Shown here in pieces: positions 51,522 to 59,637 of a stretch of 64,000 nucleotides of DNA. Source of the DNA: Candidatus Rifleibacteriota bacterium (GTDB taxonomy: Bacteria; Muiribacteriota; Ozemobacteria; Ozemobacterales; Ozemobacteraceae). The first letter of the stretch is position 1; each line of letters opens with the position of its first letter. The position numbers and the translations under genes are program-made. Where the stretch lies: NCBI GenBank assembly GCA_012517355.1, contig JAAYVD010000057.1:1-64000 (forward strand), given 5' to 3'. The notes under the pieces are model-generated. The model had not been told where the DNA came from. It did not search any database and saw only the letters and a program-made list of their open reading frames with translations.

Positions 51522-53279
51522 ATGCCGGCACCCGCCACCACCACCCAACGAAAGCGCCTCGGTGACACCCTGGTCGAGGCCGGCCTGATCAATGCCGAAC
51601 AGCTGAAGGAAGCCCTGGCCAAGCAGAAGACGCTGGGCGTCCGGCTGGGCAAGGTCCTGGTCGACATGAATCTCGCCACCGAGGAGAGCATCGGGGTCAC
51701 CCTGGCCCGCCAGATGGACATCCCCTTCCTCAACCTGAACGACGTGACGATCCCGCCCGAGGCCCTCACCACCATCCCCGAGGGCATCGTCCGCAGCCAC
51801 AACCTGCTGCCCATCAACCTCGACGGCAACCGGCTGCAGATCACGATGGCCGACCCGCTCGACGTCTTCATCATCGACGAGATCACCTACCAGACCGGCT
51901 ACGAGGTCCGCATCGGGATCAGCCCCGAGTCCCAGATCGAGGCCGCCATCCGGCATTACTACGGGGCCAGCGACACCCTGCAGGCCGCCGTCGATACCCT
52001 GACCGCCGCCCGCAAGGACGAGGTGAGACTCGACGAGAGCTTCTTCAACACCTTCGACCTGGCGGGGGGCGACCAGACCGCCCCCATCATCAACCTGGTC
52101 AACAACGTGATCCAGCAGTCGATCAACGACCGCGCCAGCGACATCCACATCGAGCCCGACGAAGAGGTGATCCGGGTCCGCTACCGCCTCGACGGCATCC
52201 TCAACGAGCTGATGAAGGCGCCCAAGAGCATCCAGAACGAACTGGTGTCCCGCCTGAAGATCATGGCCCAGATGGACATCTCCGAGAAGCGCCTGCCGCA
52301 GGACGGCCGCATCAAGGTCAAGGTGAAGGACACCTCGATCGACCTGCGCGTTTCCGCTCTGCCTACGGTGTTCGGCGAGAAGATCGTCATCCGCATCCTC
52401 GACAAGAGCCGCATGCAGCTCACCCTCGAGCAGGTCGGGTTCGACGACCAGCTGCTCGACATGTTCAAGACCCTCAGCCTGTCGCCCAACGGCATCATCC
52501 TGATGACCGGCCCCACCGGCTCGGGCAAGACCTCGACCCTGTACGCCGCCATCAACTTCATCCGCAACGGGCAGATCAACATCACCACCGTCGAAGACCC
52601 GGTCGAATACCTGATCCCCAGCATCAACCAGGTGCAGGTGCGGCCTGACATCGGCCTGACCTTCGCCCGCACCCTGCGGTCCATCCTGCGCCAGGATCCC
52701 AATGTCATCCTGATCGGCGAGATCCGCGACTTCGAGACGGCGCAGATCGCCATCGAGTCGGCCCTCACCGGCCACCTCGTCTTCTCCACCCTGCATACCA
52801 ACGACGCCGCCTCGGCCATCACCCGCCTGATCGAGATGGGGGTCGAACCCTACCTGGTCGCTTCGGCGGTGATCGGGGTCGGCGCCCAGCGGCTGGTCCG
52901 CAAGATCTGCACCTCCTGCAAGACCACCGGCACCCCCGATCCCGTGGTCAAGGCGGCCCTCGAGAAGGCCCGGCTGCCATCCCAGAGGGTCTTCCGCGCC
53001 ACCGGCTGCCTGACCTGCCGCAAGAGCGGCTTTTTAGGCCGCACCGCCATCCACGAGATCATGACGATCAGCGACGAGATCCACGCCCTCATCCTGCAGT
53101 CCGCCTCCGCCCGCACCATCCGGCAGGCGGCCATCAAGAACGGCATGCGGACCATGCGCCAGGACGGCATGAAGAAGGTGGCCAAAGGCGTCACCACCTA
53201 TGACGAGGTGGTCCGGCTGACCCGCCGCGAGGAGGTCGAACAGGTGGCCGAGCGCGGCAGCGGCCACGGGCGGGCATGA
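51522..53279 (+). CDS. gspE: Type II secretion / type IV pilus assembly ATPase GspE (PilB-like)
   Basis: Cytoplasmic hexameric ATPase powering pseudopilus assembly. The 585-residue protein has an N-terminal MshEN/T2SSE-N domain (about 10-145), then the ATPase core: Walker A GPTGSGKTST at about 330-339, the Asp box, Walker B and LHTNDAASAI with the conserved His. Two CxxC pairs (CTSC near 466 and CLTC near 497) form the zinc-binding module usual in GspE/PilB. The ATG at 51522 is in frame with the family N-terminus; the frame is open upstream as a shadow of the TPR gene. It overlaps gspF by ATGA. Confidence 0.95.
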   Translation: MPAPATTTQRKRLGDTLVEAGLINAEQLKEALAKQKTLGVRLGKVLVDMNLATEESIGVTLARQMDIPFLNLNDVTIPPEALTTIPEGIVRSHNLLPINLDGNRLQITMADPLDVFIIDEITYQTGYEVRIGISPESQIEAAIRHYYGASDTLQAAVDTLTAARKDEVRLDESFFNTFDLAGGDQTAPIINLVNNVIQQSINDRASDIHIEPDEEVIRVRYRLDGILNELMKAPKSIQNELVSRLKIMAQMDISEKRLPQDGRIKVKVKDTSIDLRVSALPTVFGEKIVIRILDKSRMQLTLEQVGFDDQLLDMFKTLSLSPNGIILMTGPTGSGKTSTLYAAINFIRNGQINITTVEDPVEYLIPSINQVQVRPDIGLTFARTLRSILRQDPNVILIGEIRDFETAQIAIESALTGHLVFSTLHTNDAASAITRLIEMGVEPYLVASAVIGVGAQRLVRKICTSCKTTGTPDPVVKAALEKARLPSQRVFRATGCLTCRKSGFLGRTAIHEIMTISDEIHALILQSASARTIRQAAIKNGMRTMRQDGMKKVAKGVTTYDEVVRLTRREEVEQVAERGSGHGRA

Positions 53280-54493
53280 CGATCCAGCGGTTCGCCTACA
53301 AGGCTCTCGATGCCCGGGGCAAGCCGATGAACGGGGTCATGGACGCCCAGTCACCCGAGGAGGTCGGCGCCTGGCTGGCCGACCGGCAGTTCTTCGTGGT
53401 CGAGATCACGGCGGCGCCGCTCGGCACGCTGGCGGCCATGTCCCAGCAGACGTTGCGCATCTCGCAACGCGAGATGAACTACCTGCTGATGCAGTTGTCG
53501 AGCCTGCTCAATGCCGGCTGCCCGTTGATCATGAGCCTGCAGGCCCTCTACCGCCAGCTGCCCGACTCCAACCTGCGGACCCTGTTGAAGGACCTGAAGG
53601 AGAAGATCGAGACCGGGAAATCCTTCTCCGATGCCCTCAAAGGACACCAGGGGGTGTTCTCCAACCTGTTCATCACCATGGTCGAGGTCGGCGAGATCGG
53701 GGGCATCCTCGACCAGGTGCTCGAGCGGTATGCCCAGCTCTACGATGCCATGTACCGCATCCGGTCGAAGGTCCTGCAGTCGATGATCTACCCGGCCATT
53801 CTGCTGTTCGTCACCATCGTGGTGGCGTGGGCCCTGCTGGTGTTCGTCTTCCCCAACTTCGTGGCCAACTTCGAAGGGAACGGCCAGCCTCTTCCCGGGC
53901 CGACCCGTTTCGTGCTCGCCGTCTCCGACCTGCTGACCACCTACAGCTGGCACCTGCTGATCGGCATCCCCCTGGCCATCTTCCTGTTTTCACTGTTCGC
54001 CCGCTCCGAGAAGGGCAGCCGGATGCTGGGGGTGGTCGGCCTGGGCATCCCCCTCGTCGGGGCGCTCATCCGGCACATCGAGCTGGCCCTGTTCTCGCGC
54101 ACCCTGGGCACCCTCCTCAAGTGCGGCGTTCCCATCCTGACCTCGCTGGGGGCGGTGGAACGGGCCCACGGCAACGCGATCTTCAAGGAGGCGATGGCCG
54201 AGATCAAGGCGGGGGTGGCGCGCGGGGAGTCGCTGTCGCAAGGCATGAACCGGCACCGCGACCTGTTCCCCGACAGCCTGATCCTGATGGCGGACGTCGG
54301 CGAGCGCAGCGGCAACACCGGCGGCATGCTCGAGAAGGCCGGACAGATGTACGAGCGCGACCTCGAGACCACGATCGAGGCGGTGGTCACCCTGATCCAG
54401 CCGATGCTGGTCATCTTCATGGCGATCTTCGTGGTCATCCTGGCCCTGGCCATGTATCTCCCGATGTTTGACTTAATCAAGATGGTGCGATAG
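53276..54493 (+). CDS. gspF: Type II secretion inner-membrane platform protein GspF (PilC-like)
   Basis: Inner-membrane platform protein that contacts GspE. The 405-residue product has the T2SSF layout: an N-terminal FAYKALDARGKPMNGVMDAQ-type segment, two similar cytoplasmic helical domains (about 70-190 and 270-380) and three membrane helices (about 172-195, 220-242, 375-400). Motifs include GGILDQVLERYAQLYD and SGNTGGMLEKAGQMYE. Its ATG overlaps the gspE stop. The next gene, gspG, follows after 50 bases. Confidence 0.94.
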   Translation: MTIQRFAYKALDARGKPMNGVMDAQSPEEVGAWLADRQFFVVEITAAPLGTLAAMSQQTLRISQREMNYLLMQLSSLLNAGCPLIMSLQALYRQLPDSNLRTLLKDLKEKIETGKSFSDALKGHQGVFSNLFITMVEVGEIGGILDQVLERYAQLYDAMYRIRSKVLQSMIYPAILLFVTIVVAWALLVFVFPNFVANFEGNGQPLPGPTRFVLAVSDLLTTYSWHLLIGIPLAIFLFSLFARSEKGSRMLGVVGLGIPLVGALIRHIELALFSRTLGTLLKCGVPILTSLGAVERAHGNAIFKEAMAEIKAGVARGESLSQGMNRHRDLFPDSLILMADVGERSGNTGGMLEKAGQMYERDLETTIEAVVTLIQPMLVIFMAIFVVILALAMYLPMFDLIKMVR

Positions 54494-54543
54494 AGTACCC
54501 TCGAGTCCCTCGCGGGCGCGGGAACTTTGTCTTGGAGGCCCCC

Positions 54544-55059
54544 ATGAATCGGAACGGTTTCTCCCTGGTCGAACTGTTGATCGTCGTCCTGGTCATCGGC
54601 ATCCTGGTGGCGATCGCCATTCCCCGCTACCAGAGCATCGCCTCGGTGGCCCGGGCCAAGTCGTGCCTGTCCAACCAGAAGGCCATCGAAAGCCTGGTCT
54701 CGTTGTGGGAGGCCAAGAACTTCGAGCTCGACCCCGGGAAGAACCGGTTCGCCTGGATCGACCGTTCCGGCAACCTGCGCTGGAAGTATTCCAACGCCCT
54801 GTTGCAGCTGAACGACATCGCCAAGGACTCCAAGCTGTTCATCTGCCCCGAGGCCTCCAACCGGTGGGGCTACACCTGGCCGGGTTCCAGCTACCGGTTC
54901 TACAACACCGACAACACCGGGCTGTGGATCATCGGTTCCAGCGGCAGCATGGGCGGGCGCGGCGTGGTCTGCGCCCTGCGCCTCGGGCCCCGCTGGATCG
55001 GCATGAACGGCCAGATGGGCGCCGACGGCTCCAAGGACAGCGCCCATCACTACTGGTAA
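54544..55059 (+). CDS. gspG: Major pseudopilin GspG-like prepilin
   Basis: A 171-residue prepilin with the leader MNRNG and the mature N-terminus FSLVELLIVVLVIGILVAIA, including Glu5. TTGGAGG is six bases before the ATG. The first prepilin after gspF is GspG in type II secretion clusters, which supports the name. The C-terminal domain is slightly longer than standard GspG and has a Cys pair (CPEASN and CALRLG) and the Gly-rich SSGSMGGRG, so it is not a close match to the best-known GspG proteins. Confidence 0.85.
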   Translation: MNRNGFSLVELLIVVLVIGILVAIAIPRYQSIASVARAKSCLSNQKAIESLVSLWEAKNFELDPGKNRFAWIDRSGNLRWKYSNALLQLNDIAKDSKLFICPEASNRWGYTWPGSSYRFYNTDNTGLWIIGSSGSMGGRGVVCALRLGPRWIGMNGQMGADGSKDSAHHYW

Positions 55060-55090
55060 CCGGGACACCCCCCCCCTGGGGAAGCCCCTC

Positions 55091-55594
55091 GTGAGCCGAC
55101 CCGGGACCCGCGCCTCCCCCGCCCCGTTCCCGCCTCCCCGGACCTTATCCCCCGCCGCTTCGCCGCCGGCCGGTCGGATGGCGGCCGGTCATGCCCGGCG
55201 GGCCTTCTCGCTCGTCGAACTGTTGATCGTGATGCTGGCCATCGGTACGATGGCCGCGATGGGGGCGGGCTACTACGGATCGGTCGCCCGCGAGGCCCGC
55301 GTGCGCGCCGTCTCCGACACGCTTGGCGCCTTCCTGGCCGCCTGCCGGGCCCGGGCCGACCAGCGAGGCCTGCCGGTCACCGTCGAGGTCCGCGGCCTGC
55401 GACTGGTCGCCGCCGATTCGCTCGCGCTGTCCTGCCCCCTGCCCCCGCTGGCCGGCTCCGGGGCGGCCCTCCTGCACGGCCTCCGCTTCGCCGGGACGCG
55501 GGCCTTCGCCCCCGGCGGGGAGCCGCTCGAGCGGCTCGATCTGACCCTCCGCCTGCCCGGCGAATCGCTGGTCACGCTCACGTTCCCCCTGTAG
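55091..55594 (+). CDS. gspH: Pseudopilin GspH-like, with Ala before the cleavage site
   Basis: A 167-residue prepilin. The cleavage region is HARRAFSLVELLIVMLAIGT: Ala, not Gly, at -1; Phe +1 and Glu +5 are present. The start is uncertain: the GTG at 55091 has a GGGGAAG ribosome-binding site but would give a 37-residue leader, while the ATG at 55178 gives MAAGHARRA, a normal 9-residue leader, with a weak ribosome-binding site. The domain after the helix is of GspH type by size and position. The gene lies 32 bases after gspG and 10 before gspI. Confidence 0.75.
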   Translation: MSRPGTRASPAPFPPPRTLSPAASPPAGRMAAGHARRAFSLVELLIVMLAIGTMAAMGAGYYGSVAREARVRAVSDTLGAFLAACRARADQRGLPVTVEVRGLRLVAADSLALSCPLPPLAGSGAALLHGLRFAGTRAFAPGGEPLERLDLTLRLPGESLVTLTFPL

Positions 55595-55603
55595 GACCCG
55601 CCG

Positions 55604-56017
55604 ATGAACCGACTGCCCCCCCCCATCCGTCCCGCCGCCGGCTTCACGCTCCTGGAGATCCTGCTGTCGCTGCTGGTCATGGCCGGTTCGATGGGCCTGT
55701 TCTTCTCGGGGCTGCAGACGGCCGAAACCCTCGACCGGCAGGCGGGTTCCGAGGAACGGGCGGCCCGGGCCGGCGAGCGCGAGATCGAGCTGCTGAAGAA
55801 CGACCTGGTGGCCGGCCGCCGGCCCCGGGAAGGCGCGGCGCGTGGCCGGTTCCGCCTGCCCGCCGGCTGGAAGTCGGTGATCCGGTGGGCTCCGCTCGCC
55901 GACGAGGAGTCGGTGCGCCTGTGCGCCCGGGTCCTGAAGCCGGGGGTCGACGTCCAGGTCGAGTCCTTCCTGTTCCTGCCCCCCTCGGCGCCCCCCCCCG
56001 GAGGGAAGCGGAAATGA
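55604..56017 (+). CDS. gspI: Minor pseudopilin GspI-like
   Basis: A 137-residue prepilin with leader MNRLPPPIRPAAG, then FTLLEILLSLLVMAGSMGLF (Gly -1, Phe +1, Glu +5). It lies in the GspI slot of the cluster and overlaps the next pseudopilin gene by ATGA. The rest is a small soluble domain ending in a Pro-rich, basic PPGGKRK tail. Confidence 0.75.
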   Translation: MNRLPPPIRPAAGFTLLEILLSLLVMAGSMGLFFSGLQTAETLDRQAGSEERAARAGEREIELLKNDLVAGRRPREGAARGRFRLPAGWKSVIRWAPLADEESVRLCARVLKPGVDVQVESFLFLPPSAPPPGGKRK

Positions 56018-56409
56018 CCCTGCGCGGCGGCTTTTCCCTGCTCGAGATCACGGTGGCCCTGCTGATTCTGGGCATGTCGGTGACCGGCCTGTTGAACCTG
56101 CTGCAGTTCGGGCAGCTGCGCTACGGGGCCATCGACACGGGCTGGCGGCAGCGACAGCTGCTCACCTCCCTGCAACGCCGGTTCCGGGCCGCCGCCACCA
56201 CGGGCTCCATCGCCTCCCTGACCCTGCCCGACCTGTCCGCCGCCGCGGGCCGTCTGCGGGTCGCCACCTGGTCGTGGTCCCCCTGCCCGCCTGACGCCGT
56301 CTTCGTCCAGGCCCGGCTGTTCGACGACCGCAACCGCAACGGCCGCGCCGAACCCGTCGAGGCACTGCCGGCGCAGGTCTGGGTCTTCCGCACGAGGACC
56401 GGCCGATGA
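56014..56409 (+). CDS. gspJ: Minor pseudopilin GspJ-like
   Basis: A 131-residue prepilin: leader MTLRGG and mature start FSLLEITVALLILGMSVTGL with Glu5. Its size is smaller than classical GspJ (about 190). Its position between GspI- and GspK-like genes supports the name. ATGA overlaps join it to both neighbours. The frame is open upstream only as a shadow of the previous gene. Confidence 0.72.
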   Translation: MTLRGGFSLLEITVALLILGMSVTGLLNLLQFGQLRYGAIDTGWRQRQLLTSLQRRFRAAATTGSIASLTLPDLSAAAGRLRVATWSWSPCPPDAVFVQARLFDDRNRNGRAEPVEALPAQVWVFRTRTGR

Positions 56410-56912
56410 CGGTGACGATGCGGTCGACACGACATCCGCCATCCCCCGCCGCTGCCCGGGATGGCCGCGCGATACTCCCGTCTCGCGCCCCGCGCAGGGT
56501 CCGGCACCCGCGCGGGGGCTTCGCGCTCTATCTGGCCTTCCTGGTCACCTCGGTCCTGTTCTTCCTGGTGCTCGGGGGCCAGGATGTCGCCCGCCTGACC
56601 CTCGACCTCGGCCGTTCGGCCGCCCTCGAGGTGATCGGGTTCCAGGCCGCCGACGGCGGTCTGGAACGTGGCCTGGCCAGACTGCAGAAGGGGTTCCGCC
56701 CCTTTGCCTGGTCCTACGTCTCGCCGCTGGGCCGGTTCCGCCAGGTCCAGGTCGAAGTGGCCGCCCGCCCCGCCCGCGACGGCCTGGACCTGATCGCCAC
56801 CGCCACCATTTTCGAGGGCGGGCGCCCGGTGGCCCGCCGCTGCCTCGAACGACAGGGCGTGCAGAAACGCCCAGGCCGCACCGGCACCGGCCGATTCCTG
56901 GAGGCCTCATGA
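56406..56912 (+). CDS. gspK: Short GspK/PilX-like membrane protein
   Basis: A 168-residue protein: a long basic Pro/Arg-rich leader (about 37 residues) precedes GGFALYLAFLVTSVLFFLVL, which resembles the helix of GspK/PilX proteins that lack Glu5. A small soluble domain with AADGGLERGLARLQK follows; full GspK is roughly twice as long, so this is a short version. It overlaps its neighbours by ATGA on both sides. Position rather than sequence identity drives the name. Confidence 0.6.
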   Translation: MTVTMRSTRHPPSPAAARDGRAILPSRAPRRVRHPRGGFALYLAFLVTSVLFFLVLGGQDVARLTLDLGRSAALEVIGFQAADGGLERGLARLQKGFRPFAWSYVSPLGRFRQVQVEVAARPARDGLDLIATATIFEGGRPVARRCLERQGVQKRPGRTGTGRFLEAS

Positions 56913-58609
56913 AGACGATTCTGGCAGACGGGTTGTACGCCGCGTTCGATCTCGGCGCCCATTCGGCCAAGGCGGCCCTGATCGACCGCCGTGGCGGCAA
57001 GGACCGGCTGGCCGCGGTCGAGCAGGAACCGCTGAAACCGGTGTCCGAGTTCCCCGGCGAGGCCGAGTACCGGGAGCACCAGGTCCAGCAGCTGAAGGTG
57101 CTGTCCGAGCGGCTTCCGATGGGAGAGATCCGCGAGTGTGTCGCGGTGCTCAACAGCCGCGAGCTGCAGGTGAAGCTGGTGGAGCCGCCCGCCCAGGTGC
57201 AGCCCGACAAGATCGAGGGGGTGCTGCAGTGGGAAGCCAAGAAGCTGCTGTCCCCCACCTATCGCAACGAACCGTTCCTGCACGCCTGGAGGATGATCCG
57301 CGAGAGTCCGCCGGTCGCTGCGCTGGCGGTCATCCCCCAGTCGGTCCTGCAGCGCCACAGCGACCTGTACGAGGCCGCGGGCATCCGTCTGGCGGGGGCC
57401 TACGCCGAGGTCTTCGGTGCCATGGGGCTGAAGGCGGGCAGCGTCAGTCTCGGGTTGCCCTCGCTGTCGCTGATCAATCTCGGTCACGCCGGCACCCATC
57501 TGCAGATCTTCGCCGCGGGCGAGCTGAAGTTCTACCGGTTCATTCCCACCGGCCTGTCCGAGTTCTCCACACCACCCCTGCCTGGGGAGATGGACGGCTT
57601 CTCGCAGAAGATCCGGTTCAGCTTCGACTACTTCCGGGCGGTCAGCAAACTCGGGCACATCGACGAACTCCTGTTCCTGGGCGGCGGCGCCACCAGCCCC
57701 GAGTATTTCGCGTTTGCCCGCGACTACTTCGCGCCCGGGAAGATCGACACGCTCGACGTCTCCAAGAGCGTCGACATCTCCCCGATCCTCCCCGAGATGG
57801 CTGCCCCCTCCGGCCCCGGGCCACGGCACGTCAAACTGCTGCCGTTCCTGCCCGCCCTGGGCGCGTTCTGGGCGCACGCCGACCCCCAGGGACCATCAAC
57901 CAACCTGCAGGGGCGGCTGAACGAAAAGGCCTGGCAGGCCCGGATGTCGAAACTGTCCGTGGCCATGCCGCTCTGGATCGGCCTGGTCGGCTCGGTGGTC
58001 CTGCTGGTGGCCCTGCTGTTCTGGCGCCTGTCGCTGGCCGACCAGGTCGAGCAGGTCCGGCAGAAGGCTTCGATCGCCGCCAACACTCTGACCACCCTCC
58101 AGGTCAAGGTGGCCCGCCTGAACAAGGCCCGGGTTCCCGAGATCAGGCTCGCTTCCCGTGACCAGGCAGCCCTGCAGGAATTCCTGCGCGACCACCGCAC
58201 CGCCGACGAGATCCTGTTCCTGATCGAGCGTCAGCGCCCCGAGGGGGTCTCCGTCTCCCGGCTCCAGATCCAGACGAAAGCCCAGGCGGAGGAGGAGATC
58301 CAGGAAGAGGAACCCACCTCCGGACCGGCCGGCGGCCAGGACGCCCTGGCGCCGGGCAGCGAAGGCGGTGAACCGGCCCCGGTTCCCATGCCCACCCTTG
58401 GCGGCACCCCCGACCAGGACGCCGAGATGGTCGAGGAGCTCGGCGGCGAGGTCCTGGTCATCCACGGTCGGGCCTCCGGCTACCAGGCCCTGTCGACCTT
58501 TGCCGAGCGTCTGGTGCAAGCCAGGGTCATGCGGCGAGTCCGGGTCGTGCGCCTGTTGCCGAAGGCGGCGGGAGAGTCGCGATTCCTGCTGAAGGGAGAC
58601 CTGCCATGA
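56909..58609 (+). CDS. gspL: GspL-like protein, PilM-PilN fusion
   Basis: A 566-residue inner-membrane protein. Residues about 1-320 have the actin-like PilM fold (FDLGAHSAKAALIDR, LFLGGGATSPEYFAF). A membrane helix lies near 352-374 (MPLWIGLVGSVVLLVALLFW), and a PilN-like periplasmic domain with coiled coil and an acidic/Gly-rich linker follows (to 566). Fusion of a PilM-like cytoplasmic part to a PilN-like periplasmic part is the GspL architecture. It would recruit GspE. Its ATG overlaps the GspK-like stop, and it overlaps the PilO-like gene by ATGA. Confidence 0.85.
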   Translation: MKTILADGLYAAFDLGAHSAKAALIDRRGGKDRLAAVEQEPLKPVSEFPGEAEYREHQVQQLKVLSERLPMGEIRECVAVLNSRELQVKLVEPPAQVQPDKIEGVLQWEAKKLLSPTYRNEPFLHAWRMIRESPPVAALAVIPQSVLQRHSDLYEAAGIRLAGAYAEVFGAMGLKAGSVSLGLPSLSLINLGHAGTHLQIFAAGELKFYRFIPTGLSEFSTPPLPGEMDGFSQKIRFSFDYFRAVSKLGHIDELLFLGGGATSPEYFAFARDYFAPGKIDTLDVSKSVDISPILPEMAAPSGPGPRHVKLLPFLPALGAFWAHADPQGPSTNLQGRLNEKAWQARMSKLSVAMPLWIGLVGSVVLLVALLFWRLSLADQVEQVRQKASIAANTLTTLQVKVARLNKARVPEIRLASRDQAALQEFLRDHRTADEILFLIERQRPEGVSVSRLQIQTKAQAEEEIQEEEPTSGPAGGQDALAPGSEGGEPAPVPMPTLGGTPDQDAEMVEELGGEVLVIHGRASGYQALSTFAERLVQARVMRRVRVVRLLPKAAGESRFLLKGDLP

Positions 58610-59274
58610 ACCGGATGACCGTCTCGCTGGTGGTGGCCGGGCTGATCCTCATCGCCGTCTTCCTGGCCGGCCGCTGGGTCCTGCTGGGCTCCCTCGACGC
58701 CCGCCTGGCCGAGGAGTCCCGGCGCCTCGAGGAGAGCGAAGGCGCGCTCGCCGGGGTGCAGGCCGAGCACGATTCCCTGAAGGCCTTTCTGGCCAGCGCC
58801 CCGGTGCAGGTGACCCGTCCCTGGCTGGGGGTGGGCGACGAAGCCGGGTTGGTGAGGGGCCTGTACGATGCCGCCTCCGCCTCGGAGGTCCTGATCCGGA
58901 AGCTCGAGTATCTGAAGATCTTCCACCTGAAGACCGACAGCATGGAGGGAGGGGGCGGCACCCGGGGGGCCGGCGCCCCCGAGCAGCTGCCGGAGTTCGA
59001 CGAACGGACCGGTCAGGCCATCGGCGCCCAGACCGAAGAGGCCGAGGGCGATTGGCCCGGCGTCGAGGTTCTGCCGGTGCGGATCGAGCTGAAGGGCGTG
59101 TTCGTCAACGTCGTCGGCTTCTTCCTGAAGGCGCGCAAGACCCTGCCCAGGTTCCAGGTCCGTTCCATGGATCTGGGCATCGACCCCTCCGGGATCGTGA
59201 AGGCCAAGGCCATCCTGGTCTTCCCCCTCCTCGAAAAGAGCATCCCCGCCGCCGGGGCCGCCTCCGGCGGGTAA
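58606..59274 (+). CDS. gspM: GspM/PilO-like inner-membrane protein
   Basis: A 222-residue bitopic protein: membrane helix at about 5-27, coiled coil at about 32-62 (LDARLAEESRRLEESEGALA) and a periplasmic ferredoxin-like domain (PVRIELKGVFVNVVGFFLKA) characteristic of PilO. A Gly/Glu-rich insertion lies near 110-145. It is coupled by ATGA to the GspL-like gene and should form the inner-membrane alignment complex with it. Confidence 0.82.
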   Translation: MNRMTVSLVVAGLILIAVFLAGRWVLLGSLDARLAEESRRLEESEGALAGVQAEHDSLKAFLASAPVQVTRPWLGVGDEAGLVRGLYDAASASEVLIRKLEYLKIFHLKTDSMEGGGGTRGAGAPEQLPEFDERTGQAIGAQTEEAEGDWPGVEVLPVRIELKGVFVNVVGFFLKARKTLPRFQVRSMDLGIDPSGIVKAKAILVFPLLEKSIPAAGAASGG

Positions 59275-59309
59275 CCGGCATTCCGACCAACCGAGCACGG
59301 GAGCACATC

Positions 59310-59627
59310 ATGGATATCGGCAATGAATCATGGAAATGGGGCCTGGTCCTGATCCTGCTGGGCGTCTTCGTCCTGGTTGCCAACCAGGCCTACGTCGCGG
59401 TCACCAGCCAGGAGGACTATCCGCCGCCCACTGACTACCAGGAGGGCGACTCCTTCGACATCGAGCACAAGGGCGGCCCCGGGGCCGGCCAGCCGATGGA
59501 CGTGCCGGCCCTGCCGGGAGAGGCGTCGGGAACGGCCGTCGCCCCGCCCAGGACCCCCGTCCAGCCCCCTATCGACCATCCCGAGATCGACCTGAACCAG
59601 ATCAAGAACCCCGGCCAGTCGAACTGA
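59310..59627 (+). CDS. Small bitopic protein after gspM
   Basis: A 105-residue protein with one membrane helix (about 10-30, GLVLILLGVFVLVANQAYVA) and a Pro/Glu/Asp-rich periplasmic tail. GGGAG precedes the ATG. Its position is that of a PilP- or GspC/GspN-type component, but no domain is recognised. It may be an accessory or linker protein. Confidence 0.65.
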   Translation: MDIGNESWKWGLVLILLGVFVLVANQAYVAVTSQEDYPPPTDYQEGDSFDIEHKGGPGAGQPMDVPALPGEASGTAVAPPRTPVQPPIDHPEIDLNQIKNPGQSN

Positions 59628-59637
59628 CCCTTCGCCC

